In this document: piece by piece, positions 1 to 10,737 of the stretch | Layout of the letters: each line of letters opens with the position of its first letter | Position numbering within the stretch: position 1 is the stretch's first letter | NCBI GenBank assembly: GCA_905221455.1 | Contig: CAJNDF010000002.1 | Coordinates: forward strand, 62,001 to 126,000 | Source of the DNA: a bacterium | Lineage (GTDB): Bacteria; Bacillota; Bacilli; Lactobacillales; Streptococcaceae | Length of the DNA: 64,000 nt | Reading direction: 5' to 3' | Program-made: the position numbers and the translations under genes | Notes under the pieces: model-generated | The model's input: only the letters and a program-made list of their open reading frames with translations | The model's database searches: none | What the model was told of the DNA's origin: nothing

Positions 1-1640
1 TATCGATTTACCTACCTATCTTGATTGGGCAGGTCATCGACCAGGTCCTAGTGGCTGGTTCTTCACCAGTTTTTTGGCAGATTTTCATCCAGATGATTTT
101 GGTGGTCATAGGAAATACTCTAGTACAATGGGTCAATCCTCTTCTTTATAATCGCCTAATCTTCTCTTATACCAGAGACTTGCGAGAGCGAATCATCCAT
201 AAGCTCCATCGTTTACCGATTGCTTTTGTGGATCGGCAAGGCAGTGGAGAGATGGTCAGTCGTGTGACCACAGACATAGAACAGTTGGCAGCCGGCTTGA
301 CCATGATTTTTAACCAATTTTTCATTGGTGTCTTAATGATTTTGGTTAGTATTCTAGCTATGCTTCAAATTCATCTCCTCATGACTCTCTTGGTCTTGCT
401 GTTGACGCCACTGTCTATGGTGATTTCACGCTTTATTGCCAAACGCTCCTATCATCTCTTCCAGAAGCAAACAGAGACGAGGGGGATTCAGACTCAGTTG
501 ATTGAAGAATCGCTTAGCCAGCAGACCATTATCCAGTCCTTTAATGCTCAGAAAGAGTTTATCCAAAGACTGCATGAGGCGAATGCCAACTACTCAGGCT
601 ATTCTCAGTCAGCCATCTTTTATTCTTCAACGGTCAATCCTTCGACTCGCTTTGTCAACGCACTCATATACGCTCTTCTTGCTGGAGTAGGAGCTTATCG
701 TATCATGATGGGGTCCACCTTGACCATTGGGCGTTTAGTGACTTTTTTGAATTACGTCCAACAGTACACCAAGCCCTTTAACGATATTTCTTCGGTGCTA
801 GCCGAATTGCAAAGTGCTTTAGCTTGTGCAGAGCGTGTCTATGCTGTCTTAGAAAGTCCTGAGGTAGCTGAAACAGGCAAGGAAGTCTTAACCAGTGACC
901 AAGTCAAGGGAGCCATTTCCTTTAAACAGGTTTCTTTTGGCTACTATCCTGAAAAGATTTTGATTAAGGACTTGTCTATCGATATTCCAGCTGGTAGCAA
1001 GGTGGCCATCGTTGGTCCGACAGGTGCCGGAAAATCAACTCTTATCAATCTCCTCATGCGTTTTTACCCTATTAACTCAGGAGATATCTTGCTGGATGGG
1101 CAATCCATTTATGATTATACCCGAGCGTCATTGAGACAGCAGTTTGGGATGGTGCTCCAAGAAACCTGGCTCAAGCAAGGAACTATTCATGACAATATTG
1201 CCTTTGGCAATCCTGATGCCAGTCGGGAGCAGGTGATTGCTGCTGCAAAAGCAGCCAATGCAGACTTTTTCATCCAACAGTTGCCACAGGGATACGATAC
1301 CAAGTTGGAAAATGCAGGAGAATCACTATCTGTCGGTCAAGCTCAGCTCTTGACCATTGCCCGAGTCTTTCTAGCTATCCCTAAGATTCTTATCTTAGAC
1401 GAGGCGACTTCCTCCATCGATACACGGACAGAGGTGCTAGTACAGGATGCCTTTGCCAAACTCATGAAGGGGCGCACAAGCTTTATCATTGCCCATCGTT
1501 TGTCAACTATTCAGGATGCGGATTTGATTCTTGTCTTGGTGGATGGTGACATTGTTGAGTATGGGAACCATCATGACCTCATGGCTAGAAAAGGCAAGTA
1601 TTACCAAATGCAGCAAGCTGCCGCTTTTAGCTCAGAATAA
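1..1640 (+). CDS. ABC exporter half-transporter (TMD-NBD), 5' end cut by window
   Basis: This is the membrane and ATPase half of a type IV (ABC multidrug/lipid type) exporter. The reading frame is open to the left edge, so the start is outside the window; about 545 residues are visible. The first 300 or so residues hold the hydrophobic transmembrane domain. The C-terminal ATPase has Walker A (GPTGAGKS), a Q-loop, Walker B (ILILDEATSS) and the H-loop (IIAHRLST). The signature is LSVGQ rather than LSGGQ, as often seen when one half of a heterodimer is degenerate. A partner half is therefore likely upstream, outside the window. The substrate cannot be told from sequence. The next gene starts 115 bp downstream behind its own promoter. 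Confidence 0.9.
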   Translation, partial: SIYLPILIGQVIDQVLVAGSSPVFWQIFIQMILVVIGNTLVQWVNPLLYNRLIFSYTRDLRERIIHKLHRLPIAFVDRQGSGEMVSRVTTDIEQLAAGLTMIFNQFFIGVLMILVSILAMLQIHLLMTLLVLLLTPLSMVISRFIAKRSYHLFQKQTETRGIQTQLIEESLSQQTIIQSFNAQKEFIQRLHEANANYSGYSQSAIFYSSTVNPSTRFVNALIYALLAGVGAYRIMMGSTLTIGRLVTFLNYVQQYTKPFNDISSVLAELQSALACAERVYAVLESPEVAETGKEVLTSDQVKGAISFKQVSFGYYPEKILIKDLSIDIPAGSKVAIVGPTGAGKSTLINLLMRFYPINSGDILLDGQSIYDYTRASLRQQFGMVLQETWLKQGTIHDNIAFGNPDASREQVIAAAKAANADFFIQQLPQGYDTKLENAGESLSVGQAQLLTIARVFLAIPKILILDEATSSIDTRTEVLVQDAFAKLMKGRTSFIIAHRLSTIQDADLILVLVDGDIVEYGNHHDLMARKGKYYQMQQAAAFSSE

Positions 1641-1675
1641 GCCTTTCTCTTTTGGAATTTTATAGACGAAAAAAG

Positions 1676-1704
1676 TTGCCTTCGAGTGACTTTTTTGTTA
1701 CAAT
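1676..1704 (+). promoter_or_regulatory. Promoter of the amidohydrolase gene, overlapping a terminator-like hairpin
   Basis: TTGCCT (1676-1681), a 17-bp spacer and TACAAT (1699-1704). The same stretch (about 1670-1697) forms an imperfect AAAAAGT/ACTTTTTT hairpin that could end the ABC transporter transcript. Confidence 0.5.
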
Positions 1705-1754
1705 AGCTAGAAAAATTATTCACTGTAAATTGTCTTTTAGAAAAGGAGCCTAGA

Positions 1755-3014
1755 ATGAAAGTCTATCAGCATATAAATATCGTGACTTGTGACCAAGATT
1801 TCCATGTTTATTTGGATGGTGTCTTAGCCGTTAAGGATTCTCAAATCGTCTATGTCGGTCAAGAGAAGTCAGAGATTTTAGAGCAAGCTGAGCAGATTAT
1901 AGACTATCAGGGAGCCTGGATTATGCCTGGATTGGTCAATTGCCATACCCATTCTGCTATGACAGGTTTGCGAGGGATCAGAGATGACAGTAACCTCCAT
2001 GAATGGCTCAATGACTATATCTGGCCTGCAGAAGCTGAGTTTACACCAGATATGACTACCAAGGCGGTCAAAGAAGCGCTGACAGAAATGCTCCAGTCAG
2101 GAACAACAACCTTCAATGATATGTATAATCCCAATGGAGTGGAGATTGAGCAGATTTATCAGGCAGTCAAGGCTTCCAAGATGCGTTGTTATTTCTCACC
2201 GACCCTCTTTTCTTCAGAGGCAGAAACGACTGATGAGACTATAAGCAGAACACGAGCAATCATCGAGGAAATCTTAGGATATGAAAATCCAAATTTCAAG
2301 GTAATGGTAGCCCCACATTCTCCCTACAGCTGTAGTAGAGACTTGCTGGAAGAGAGCTTAGATCTGGCAAAAGAGCTGAATATTCCCATCCATATCCATG
2401 TGGCGGAGACCAAGGAGGAATCAGGAGTTATCCTAAAACGCTACGGCAAACGCCCCCTTGCTTTTCTAGAAGAACTGGGTTACTTAGATCATCCGTCTGT
2501 CTTTGCTCATGGAGTCGAATTAAATGAGCGAGAAATTGAACGCTTAGCAACCTCTCAAGTAGCTATTGCGCATAATCCTATTAGTAACCTCAAATTGGCA
2601 TCAGGGATTGCTCCCATCATCCAACTGCAAAAAGCAGGAGTAGCAGTCGGAATTGCGACAGATTCGGTTGCTTCCAATAACAACCTAGATATGTTTGAGG
2701 AAGGACGGACGGCAACCCTTCTTCAGAAGATGAAAAGTGGAGATGCTAGCCAATTTCCTATCGAAACAGCTCTCAAGGCACTAACAATCGAAGGGGCTAA
2801 GGTCCTTGGAATGGAAAATCAGATAGGAAGTCTGGAAGTTGGTAAGCAGGCAGATTTTCTGGTTATTCAACCACAAGGCAAAATCCATCTCCAACCTCAG
2901 GAAAACATGCTCTCTCATCTGGTTTATGCTGTCAAATCCAGTGATGTTGATGATGTTTATATCGCTGGAGAGCAGGTCGTTAAGCAAGGTCAAGTCCTGA
3001 CAGTAGAACTTTAG
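1755..3014 (+). CDS. Amidohydrolase, methylthioadenosine/S-adenosylhomocysteine deaminase-like
   Basis: A 419-residue metal-dependent hydrolase of the Atz/Trz (MtaD-like) branch of the amidohydrolase superfamily, probably a cytosolic deaminase of a purine-type substrate. Metal-ligand motifs are in order: NCHTHSAM near residue 62, HIHVAET near 215, FAHGVEL near 250 and IATDSVASNNNLDMFEE near 300. AGGAG lies just before the ATG. The gene stands alone between the ABC exporter and the ribosomal stalk operon. The exact substrate (methylthioadenosine, S-adenosylhomocysteine or other) is an inference from the family. Confidence 0.85.
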   Translation: MKVYQHINIVTCDQDFHVYLDGVLAVKDSQIVYVGQEKSEILEQAEQIIDYQGAWIMPGLVNCHTHSAMTGLRGIRDDSNLHEWLNDYIWPAEAEFTPDMTTKAVKEALTEMLQSGTTTFNDMYNPNGVEIEQIYQAVKASKMRCYFSPTLFSSEAETTDETISRTRAIIEEILGYENPNFKVMVAPHSPYSCSRDLLEESLDLAKELNIPIHIHVAETKEESGVILKRYGKRPLAFLEELGYLDHPSVFAHGVELNEREIERLATSQVAIAHNPISNLKLASGIAPIIQLQKAGVAVGIATDSVASNNNLDMFEEGRTATLLQKMKSGDASQFPIETALKALTIEGAKVLGMENQIGSLEVGKQADFLVIQPQGKIHLQPQENMLSHLVYAVKSSDVDDVYIAGEQVVKQGQVLTVEL

Positions 3015-3056
3015 AAGAAAAATCACGAAAAATTTTAAAAAAAGTTTGCAAAAATC

Positions 3057-3085
3057 TTGCATTCTTTTTTTAACTATGCTATACT
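3057..3085 (+). promoter_or_regulatory. Promoter of the rplJ-rplL operon
   Basis: TTGCAT (3057-3062), a 17-bp spacer and TATACT (3080-3085), with an extended -10 TG at 3077-3078. It begins the long structured leader upstream of rplJ. Confidence 0.75.
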
Positions 3086-3091
3086 TATATA

Positions 3092-3263
3092 CGGTTTGAA
3101 AAAACTGCCTAAGACAGTAGGGGAGCTTGACTCATAAATATCCTACCGAGGACAAAACGTATCATGTAAAAAGAAGCGTATTGTACTTTCGTGTCTAGGT
3201 TTGGGCGCGTTTTTCTTTTGGAGAAATTCCCCAAGCAAAATAATTACGGAGGTGAACACACTA
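3092..3263 (+). promoter_or_regulatory. L10-type ribosomal protein leader
   Basis: About 170 nt of untranslated leader separates the promoter from rplJ. It is rich in paired segments around 3110-3240. Its place and size fit the Firmicute L10 leader, which the L10/L12 complex binds to repress its own operon. I identify it from context and partial structure, not from a covariance search. A frame starting at 3201 runs in phase through the leader but lacks a ribosome site. Confidence 0.7.
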
Positions 3264-3764
3264 ATGAGTGAAGCAATTATTGCTAAAAAAGCGGAACTAG
3301 TTGACGTAGTAGCTGAAAAAATGAAAGCTGCTGCATCTATCGTCGTTGTTGACGCTCGTGGTTTGACAGTTGAGCAAGATACAGTTCTTCGTCGTGAGCT
3401 TCGTGGAAGCGAAGTTGAGTATAAAGTTATTAAAAACTCAATCTTGCGTCGTGCAGCTGAAAAAGCTGGTCTTGAAGAACTTGCATCAGTATTTGTTGGA
3501 CCATCTGCAGTAGCATTTTCTAACGAAGATGTTATCGCACCAGCGAAAATCTTGAACGATTTTGCTAAAGACGCTGAAGCACTTGAAATCAAAGGTGGTG
3601 CAATCGAAGGCGCTGTCGCATCTAAAGAAGAGATTCTTGCACTTGCAACTCTTCCAAACCGCGAAGGACTTCTTTCTATGCTCCTTTCTGTACTTCAAGC
3701 GCCAGTGCGCAACGTTGCTCTTGCAGTCAAAGCGGTTGCAGACAACAAAGAAGACGCAGCTTAA
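3264..3764 (+). CDS. rplJ: 50S ribosomal protein L10
   Basis: The 166-residue L10 forms the base of the ribosomal stalk on 23S rRNA and anchors L7/L12 dimers. The sequence begins [14 protein letters not shown], as usual for streptococcal L10. The start at 3264 is fixed by GGAGGTGA at 3248-3255; an in-phase upstream ATG at 3201 lies inside the leader and is rejected. The alanine-rich C-terminus is the L12-binding helix. rplL follows 72 bp later in the same transcript. Confidence 0.97.
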   Translation: MSEAIIAKKAELVDVVAEKMKAAASIVVVDARGLTVEQDTVLRRELRGSEVEYKVIKNSILRRAAEKAGLEELASVFVGPSAVAFSNEDVIAPAKILNDFAKDAEALEIKGGAIEGAVASKEEILALATLPNREGLLSMLLSVLQAPVRNVALAVKAVADNKEDAA

Positions 3765-3836
3765 TCTTAAGCTACGCAGCGTAGCCTAGCTACAAAAAAT
3801 ATTATAAATTTAAAAACATATTTGGAGGAAATAACA

Positions 3837-4205
3837 ATGGCATTGAACATTGAAAACATTATTGCTGAAATTAAAGAAGCTTCAATCCTTGAATTGAACG
3901 ACCTTGTAAAAGCTATCGAAGAAGAATTTGGTGTAACTGCAGCTGCTCCTGTAGCTGTTGCTGCAGCTGGTGCTGCTGACGCTGGTGCTGCTAAAGATTC
4001 ATTCGACGTTGAATTGACATCTGCAGGCGACAAAAAAGTTGGCGTTATCAAAGTTGTACGTGAAATCACAGGTCTTGGACTTAAAGAAGCTAAAGAACTT
4101 GTTGATGGTGCACCAGGTGTCATCAAAGAAGGTGTTGCAGCTGCAGAAGCTGAAGAACTTAAAGCTAAATTGGAAGAAGCTGGAGCTTCAGTTACTCTTA
4201 AATAA
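3837..4205 (+). CDS. rplL: 50S ribosomal protein L7/L12
   Basis: This 122-residue acidic stalk protein recruits translation GTPases. It has an N-terminal dimerisation domain ([16 protein letters not shown]), an alanine-rich hinge near residues 35-50 and the C-terminal domain with [21 protein letters not shown] at 3824-3829 selects the ATG at 3837 over an in-phase ATG at 3822. Codon use is highly biased, as expected for a highly expressed gene. A terminator follows. Confidence 0.97.
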   Translation: MALNIENIIAEIKEASILELNDLVKAIEEEFGVTAAAPVAVAAAGAADAGAAKDSFDVELTSAGDKKVGVIKVVREITGLGLKEAKELVDGAPGVIKEGVAAAEAEELKAKLEEAGASVTLK

Positions 4206-4241
4206 TAGAGCGACTACATTAGTAGCTTAAAAACATGATTA

Positions 4242-4275
4242 AACCGCTATTCTTAGGACTAGCGGTTTTTCTTTT
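4242..4275 (+). terminator. Terminator of rplJ-rplL
   Basis: AACCGCTA (4242-4249) pairs with TAGCGGTT (4260-4267), followed by a T-rich tract. Confidence 0.9.
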
Positions 4276-4403
4276 TGTTCAAGAAGGGGCAAAAAGGGAA
4301 AGTAATTTTTAAAAGTGAGGAGAGTTAGATTGAAAGAATCATATTGGTAAATCGAAATGATGGATATTTGTATCATGTCATAAATCGTTATCAAACGATA
4401 ATA

Positions 4404-4456
4404 TTGATTTTCTTACAGATTAAGAGTATAATTTATAAAAATGAGTGTTCACTCAA
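4404..4456 (+). promoter_or_regulatory. Promoter with TetR-type operator
   Basis: TTGATT (4404-4409), 17 bp, TATAAT (4427-4432). Just downstream is the inverted repeat TGAGTG-TT-CACTCA (4442-4455), placed at or after the start of transcription where a bound dimer would block it. The second gene of this operon is a TetR-family regulator, so autoregulation is likely (inference). Confidence 0.7.
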
Positions 4457-4483
4457 TTTTTGTGAAATTAAGGAGTAAAGAAA

Positions 4484-5488
4484 ATGGTTGTTGAAGCAAT
4501 AGAGTACAGTCATTTCGGTAACGAAGAGGTCTTGGATTTGGTGAAAATCGACTCTACAGCCTTGGATGTGAATCAAGTGAGAGTAGAAGTTCATGCTGTT
4601 GGTTTAAATCCTATTGATTATAAAACTTTTGAGGGAGCGAAACCCCTTCGATTTTTATCTTTTATGACGAAATTAAGGAAACCAAGTCGTTGGTTTGAAT
4701 CTAAATCATCTTTATTTCCAAGAGGTGTGGGGAGAGATTTTTCTGGAGTTATTACAGAAGTTGGAAATGAAGTAACTAGGTTTTCAGTAGGAGATAAGGT
4801 GTTTGGAACAATGATTAGCGATCCTGGTTTGGGAACTAAGAGGGGAGCTTTAGCAACAGAAATTTGTGTCAATGAATCGGAAATTGTATTGAAACCAGAG
4901 ATGATCGACATGACTCACGCAGCTACTATGGGAGTAGCTTCTCTAACTGTGGGTGGGGCTTTTAGAAGAATCGGTTTAAATTCAAGAGATACTGTAGTTA
5001 TTTCAGCTGCAGCAGGAGGTATTGGAAGTATTGCAGTACAGTATGCAGTTGCTAAGGGGGCGACAGTGATTGGAATAGCAAGTAAGAAAAATGCAGAGTA
5101 TCTGAAGTCTTTAGGTGCCATACCAGTAAGTTACGAAGAGAACATCAAGAAGGCTCTTCTATCAGCTAGTCCAACGCCTATTACAAAATTTTTGGATTGT
5201 TATGGATCTGATTATGTTAGATTGTCTTTTAGTTTAGGCTTGAAAGGGACAGCTATTGGGACATTAGTACCTTCACCCTATGTTATGATAAAAGGTGCTC
5301 AGTTTACTGGTCCGAGACATTCTACATACGATGATTTTAGCACTTTATCTGAAATGGTCTCAGAAGGGAAGGTTCAGCTGAAAATTGATCAAGTGTATGA
5401 CTTTTCTCTAAATTCAGTTAGAGAAGCCTATCGTAGTCTGAAAATGGGACACAATCGAGGCAAAAAAGTCGTAAAAGTAAGAGAGTAG
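4484..5488 (+). CDS. Zinc-independent MDR-family alcohol dehydrogenase/quinone oxidoreductase
   Basis: A 334-residue NADPH-dependent medium-chain oxidoreductase of the quinone oxidoreductase type, cytosolic. The N-terminal GroES-like fold contains GVGRDFSGVITEVG near residue 82, and the Rossmann domain has the AAAGGIGSIAVQ nucleotide loop near 176. The catalytic and structural zinc cysteines are absent. AAGGAG precedes the ATG. It is the first gene of a two-gene operon with a TetR regulator 16 bp downstream, which suggests induction by an electrophile or other small molecule (inference). Confidence 0.85.
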   Translation: MVVEAIEYSHFGNEEVLDLVKIDSTALDVNQVRVEVHAVGLNPIDYKTFEGAKPLRFLSFMTKLRKPSRWFESKSSLFPRGVGRDFSGVITEVGNEVTRFSVGDKVFGTMISDPGLGTKRGALATEICVNESEIVLKPEMIDMTHAATMGVASLTVGGAFRRIGLNSRDTVVISAAAGGIGSIAVQYAVAKGATVIGIASKKNAEYLKSLGAIPVSYEENIKKALLSASPTPITKFLDCYGSDYVRLSFSLGLKGTAIGTLVPSPYVMIKGAQFTGPRHSTYDDFSTLSEMVSEGKVQLKIDQVYDFSLNSVREAYRSLKMGHNRGKKVVKVRE

Positions 5489-5504
5489 AAGAGAGGTTCT
5501 AGAG

Positions 5505-6149
5505 ATGGAAAGTTTAGAACAAAAGTATGCTCAGACGTTAGAAGCCAGCAACTTGAGCTTAAAACAACGTCGAGTATTATTATCCAGCTTAAAATTATTC
5601 TCAGAAATTGGATTTGAAAATACAACGTCCAGCCTTATTGCCGAACGCGCTGGAGTGTCAGAAGGAACGGTTTTTAGTTATTTTAAAACAAAGGAAGGTA
5701 TTTTAGAAGCCATTTTATCTACTTTTCTTGAACAGGTTATTCCAGAAGTGATTGCGGATTTCTCAGAAAAAAAATTCACAGTAGATCAAGAAACTTTTCC
5801 CTTCTTTTTAAAAAGTATTGTTAGAGATAGGCTCTTTTTCATTCAGGAGAATCAAATGCATGTTAAAATTCTCTTGGGGCGTTCTTTTATTGATAAAAAT
5901 CTTTCTATCCAGTTAGGAAATATTATTGTTCAATCTATAATAGAACCAATTAGCCCCGTTTTGAATCAATTTAAAGAAAAAGGACTTATTCTAAATTGGT
6001 CAAATGAAAGAATTGTTCGTTACATCTTAGCATTGAGTTTTTCTTATCTTATTCCCATGATGTTGAATGATGAAGGAACTATAAACATCAATGAAGCAGT
6101 TGATGAAATTGTTGAATGTTTGTCATCTGCCCTAATGAAAGTAAAATAA
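5505..6149 (+). CDS. TetR/AcrR-family transcriptional regulator
   Basis: A 214-residue repressor with an N-terminal helix-turn-helix at about residues 30-65 (SSLIAERAGVSEGTVFSYFKTKEGILEAIL, split here only by its helices) and a ligand-binding C-terminal half that shows no recognisable signature. The start is supported by GAGAGG about 15 bp upstream, a moderate site. It is co-transcribed with the oxidoreductase and likely binds the 14-bp inverted repeat at 4442-4455. Confidence 0.85.
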   Translation: MESLEQKYAQTLEASNLSLKQRRVLLSSLKLFSEIGFENTTSSLIAERAGVSEGTVFSYFKTKEGILEAILSTFLEQVIPEVIADFSEKKFTVDQETFPFFLKSIVRDRLFFIQENQMHVKILLGRSFIDKNLSIQLGNIIVQSIIEPISPVLNQFKEKGLILNWSNERIVRYILALSFSYLIPMMLNDEGTININEAVDEIVECLSSALMKVK

Positions 6150-6160
6150 ATTCTGATGTT

Positions 6161-6190
6161 AAAACTCACTGTTAATGGTGAGTTTTTTTT
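6161..6190 (+). terminator. Terminator of the oxidoreductase-tetR operon
   Basis: AAAACTCAC (6161-6169) pairs with GTGAGTTTT, followed by a run of T. Confidence 0.85.
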
Positions 6191-6201
6191 GAATCCAACA
6201 T

Positions 6202-6231
6202 AAAAATCCTCAATCGGAGTGATTGAGGATT
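6202..6231 (-). terminator. Terminator of gdhA
   Basis: AATCCTCAATC (6205-6215) and GATTGAGGATT (6221-6231) form an 11-bp stem. Read on the minus strand it is followed by TTTTTA. Confidence 0.85.
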
Positions 6232-6244
6232 AAGCAAATGAATT

Positions 6245-7675
<1,431 letters not shown>

Positions 7676-7773
7676 CTAAAAATTCTTTCAATTCAGTTCA
7701 GATTTTTCTTTAATTCATAAAATACGAACGTTTTTCTTGGAAATATCTTTCTAAAAGAGAAAATGTGAAAATA

Positions 7774-7782
7774 TGGTATAAT
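7774..7782 (+). promoter_or_regulatory. Extended -10 promoter of pyrD
   Basis: TGGTATAAT at 7774-7782. No good -35 box is seen, as is common for extended -10 promoters. Confidence 0.65.
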
Positions 7783-7816
7783 ATTAGCAATAAAAGGAAT
7801 CTGGAGGATCAGAATC

Positions 7817-8752
7817 ATGGTATCAACGAAAACACAAATTGCTGGTTTTGAGTTTGACAATTGTTTGATGAATGCAGCAGGTGTGGCTTGTATGACGATA
7901 GAGGAGCTGGAAGGGGTTAAAAACTCAGAGGCAGGAACTTTTGTGACCAAGACCGCGACCTTGGACTTCCGTCAGGGAAATCCTGAGCCACGTTATCAAG
8001 ATGTTCCACTTGGTTCTATCAACTCTATGGGCTTGCCAAATAATGGCTTAGACTATTATTTGGATTATCTTTTGGATTTGCAGGAAAAAGAGCCGAACCG
8101 AACTTTCTTCTTATCTCTAGTCGGCATGTCTCCAGAGGAAACCCATACTATCTTGAAAAAAGTCCAAGAGAGTGAATTCAAAGGACTGACCGAGCTGAAT
8201 CTCTCATGTCCAAATGTTCCAGGTAAACCTCAGATTGCCTATGATTTTGAGACAACTGACCGAATTTTATCAGAGGTATTTGCCTACTTTACCAAACCTC
8301 TTGGAATTAAGCTTCCACCATATTTTGATATTGTTCACTTTGACCAAGCGGCTGCTATTTTCAACAAGTATCCGCTCAAGTTTGTCAACTGCGTTAACTC
8401 AATCGGAAACGGCCTCTATATCGAAGATGAGTCTGTCGTGATTCGTCCTAAAAATGGTTTTGGTGGAATTGGTGGGGAGTACATCAAACCGACTGCTTTA
8501 GCCAATGTTCACGCTTTCTACCAACGCTTAAATCCTCAAATCCAAATCATTGGAACAGGTGGCGTTCTGACTGGTCGTGATGCCTTTGAACATATCCTCT
8601 GTGGAGCGAGTATGGTGCAGGTAGGTACTACTCTTCACAAAGAAGGTGTCGGTGCTTTTGAACGTATTACCAATGAACTAAAAGCAATCATGGCGGAAAA
8701 AGGGTACGATAGCTTAGAAGATTTCCGTGGAAAATTGCGCTATATCGATTAA
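7817..8752 (+). CDS. pyrD: Dihydroorotate dehydrogenase A (class 1A, fumarate-dependent)
   Basis: A 311-residue flavoprotein that oxidises dihydroorotate to orotate in pyrimidine synthesis, cytosolic. The sequence reads as Pyr[12 protein letters not shown] near the N-terminus, [11 protein letters not shown] near 66, and [10 protein letters not shown] near 127 with the catalytic cysteine typical of class 1 enzymes (class 2 uses serine). GGAGG precedes the ATG. It is not next to other pyr genes here. holA follows 32 bp downstream with its own ribosome site. Confidence 0.95.
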   Translation: MVSTKTQIAGFEFDNCLMNAAGVACMTIEELEGVKNSEAGTFVTKTATLDFRQGNPEPRYQDVPLGSINSMGLPNNGLDYYLDYLLDLQEKEPNRTFFLSLVGMSPEETHTILKKVQESEFKGLTELNLSCPNVPGKPQIAYDFETTDRILSEVFAYFTKPLGIKLPPYFDIVHFDQAAAIFNKYPLKFVNCVNSIGNGLYIEDESVVIRPKNGFGGIGGEYIKPTALANVHAFYQRLNPQIQIIGTGGVLTGRDAFEHILCGASMVQVGTTLHKEGVGAFERITNELKAIMAEKGYDSLEDFRGKLRYID

Positions 8753-8784
8753 ATGAACCAAAAAATCAGAAGAAAGGAGAGAAG

Positions 8785-9822
8785 ATGCTAGCCATTGAAG
8801 AAAGTCAGAAGTTGACTTTATCAAATTTACCTAACCTGAGCCTTTTTACAGGCATAGATCAGGGCCAGTTTGAAGTGATGAAGAGTCAAGTGTTGAAACA
8901 GATTGGTTATGATTCTGCCGACCTCAACTTTGCCTACTTTGATATGAAAGAAGTGGTCTACAAGGATGTGGAACTGGAGTTGGTCAGCCTTCCTTTCTTT
9001 GCGGATGAGAAAATCGTGATATTAGACCATTTTGTTGATATCACAACAGCCAAGAAACGCTTTTTAACAGATGATGAACTCAAGTCGTTTGAAGAATACC
9101 TTGATAACCCTTCGCCAACAACCAAGTTGTTGATCTTTGCGGAAGGAAAACTGGATAGCAAAAGACGGTTGGTCAAATTACTTAAGCGCGATGCCAAGGT
9201 CTTTGACGCAGTAGAAGCAAAAGAACAAGAATTGCGCCAGTATTTCCAAAAGTGGAGCCAGAAAAAAGGTCTGCAGTTTGTGGGGCAATCCTTTGAAAAT
9301 CTCCTCGTCAAATCTGGTTTTCAATTTTGCGAAATCCAGAAAAATCTGCTCTTTTTACAGTCCTATAAGGCGAATTCTATTATTGAGGAAGAAGATATTA
9401 TCAATGCTATTCCCAAGACCTTGCAGGACAATATTTTTGATTTAACTCAGTTTATTCTGACTAAAAAGATGGATCAGGCGCGTGACTTGGTTAGAGACTT
9501 GACCTTGCAAGGGGAAGACGAAATTAAGCTCATAGCTGTCATGTTAGGACAATTTCGGACTTTTACTCAGGTGAAGATTTTGGCGGAGTCTGGGCAAACA
9601 GAAGCGCAGATTGCAAGTAGTTTAGGTGGTTATCTCGGACGTAACCCCAATCCTTATCAAATCAAGTTTGCGTTGAGAGATTCGAGAGGACTTTCCTTGA
9701 GCTATTTGAAGCAAGCTATTTCCTATTTGATTGAGACAGACTATCAGATTAAAACAGGTCTTTATGAAAAAGGTTTCCTTTTTGAAAAGGCCCTCTTACA
9801 GATTGCTAGTCAGGTTAATTGA
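8785..9822 (+). CDS. holA: DNA polymerase III subunit delta
   Basis: The 345-residue clamp-loader delta subunit opens the beta sliding clamp. Length and fold order match HolA: an N-terminal RecA-like domain (MLAIEESQKLTLSN and the region with KLLIFAEGKLDSKRR near 115) and a C-terminal collar domain with LGRNPNPYQIK near 285. GAAAGGAGAG precedes the ATG. It lies between pyrD and sodA, probably in one transcript with pyrD, and is followed by a terminator. Confidence 0.93.
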   Translation: MLAIEESQKLTLSNLPNLSLFTGIDQGQFEVMKSQVLKQIGYDSADLNFAYFDMKEVVYKDVELELVSLPFFADEKIVILDHFVDITTAKKRFLTDDELKSFEEYLDNPSPTTKLLIFAEGKLDSKRRLVKLLKRDAKVFDAVEAKEQELRQYFQKWSQKKGLQFVGQSFENLLVKSGFQFCEIQKNLLFLQSYKANSIIEEEDIINAIPKTLQDNIFDLTQFILTKKMDQARDLVRDLTLQGEDEIKLIAVMLGQFRTFTQVKILAESGQTEAQIASSLGGYLGRNPNPYQIKFALRDSRGLSLSYLKQAISYLIETDYQIKTGLYEKGFLFEKALLQIASQVN

Positions 9823-9838
9823 TACTTATTTTGAAACT

Positions 9839-9876
9839 ACAACCCGCGTCAGGATTATCTTGTCGTGGGTTGTTTA
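9839..9876 (+). terminator. Terminator after holA
   Basis: ACAACCCGCG (9839-9848) pairs with CGTGGGTTGT (9864-9873) with one G-U pair, then TT. Confidence 0.75.
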
Positions 9877-9904
9877 ATGATTTCTTCATCTATAAGCAAA
9901 AAAC

Positions 9905-9933
9905 TTGAAAAAAGTGAATGTTTGCGTTATCAT
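9905..9933 (+). promoter_or_regulatory. Promoter of sodA
   Basis: TTGAAA (9905-9910), 17 bp, TATCAT (9928-9933). Confidence 0.55.
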
Positions 9934-9964
9934 TTTCATATAGAAAGAAAAAGAGGTATTACAG

Positions 9965-10570
9965 ATGGCTATTATCTTACCAGATCTTCCATATGCATAC
10001 GACGCTTTGGAACCATACATCGATGCGGAAACAATGCACTTGCACCATGACAAACACCATCAAACTTATGTCAACAATGCTAATGCAGCTCTTGAAAAAC
10101 ACCCTGAAATTGGTGAAGACCTTGAAGCCTTGCTTGCTGATGTAGAATCTATCCCAGCTGATATCCGTCAAGCACTTATCAACAATGGTGGTGGACACTT
10201 GAACCACGCTCTTTTCTGGGAATTGATGACTCCTGAAAAAACAGCTCCATCAGCAGAACTTGCAGCAGCAATCGATGCAACATTTGGTTCATTTGAAGAC
10301 TTCCAAGCAGCCTTCACTGCGGCAGCAACAACTCGTTTCGGTTCTGGATGGGCATGGTTGGTTGTTAACAAAGAAGGTAAACTTGAAGTAACTTCAACAG
10401 CAAACCAAGATACACCAATCTCAGAAGGTAAAAAACCAATCTTGGGCTTGGACGTTTGGGAACATGCTTACTACGTGAAATACCGCAACGTGCGTCCTGA
10501 CTACATCAAAGCTTTCTTCTCAGTCATCAACTGGAACAAAGTAGATGAATTGTACGCAGCTGCTAAATAA
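9965..10570 (+). CDS. sodA: Superoxide dismutase (Mn/Fe type)
   Basis: A 201-residue cytosolic enzyme that converts superoxide to peroxide and oxygen. Metal ligands are visible in MHLHHDKHH near residue 26, HLNHALFW near 80 and the DVWEHAYY signature near 162. The GGGHLNH context and the usual streptococcal enzyme suggest manganese. AGAGG sits ahead of the ATG. Codon bias is strong, fitting high expression. Its terminator forms the last host sequence before the integrated island. Confidence 0.97.
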   Translation: MAIILPDLPYAYDALEPYIDAETMHLHHDKHHQTYVNNANAALEKHPEIGEDLEALLADVESIPADIRQALINNGGGHLNHALFWELMTPEKTAPSAELAAAIDATFGSFEDFQAAFTAAATTRFGSGWAWLVVNKEGKLEVTSTANQDTPISEGKKPILGLDVWEHAYYVKYRNVRPDYIKAFFSVINWNKVDELYAAAK

Positions 10571-10622
10571 TGATAGTTGGAGGGAAGAATTGTTCTTCTC
10601 TTTTTTAGGTTATATGATTCTG

Positions 10623-10648
10623 GTCTGACGAAATCGTCAGACTTTTTT
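10623..10648 (+). terminator. Terminator of sodA
   Basis: GTCTGACG (10623-10630), loop, CGTCAGAC (10635-10642), then six T. A weaker GAAGAA/TTCTTC hairpin with a T run lies at 10584-10606. Confidence 0.92.
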
Positions 10649-10653
10649 CATTT

Positions 10654-10669
10654 TTATGAGAAATGTGCT
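10654..10669. repeat. Putative attL core
   Basis: TTATGAGAAATGTGCT. It matches TTATGAGAAACGTGCT at 22421-22436 with one mismatch, and lies just after the sodA terminator. The pair brackets the island and the arm-type sites lie inside it, as in other tyrosine integrase systems. Confidence 0.6.
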
Positions 10670-10737
10670 TAATTTCAAGTATGATATGTAAAACCCTTGA
10701 TATATCTACATTTCATAATTTCGTTAATGGATTTTTA

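Noticed and set aside
3143..3592. Long minus-strand frame over rplJ
   Set aside because: Serine- and alanine-rich shadow of the strongly codon-biased rplJ gene; no start signals.
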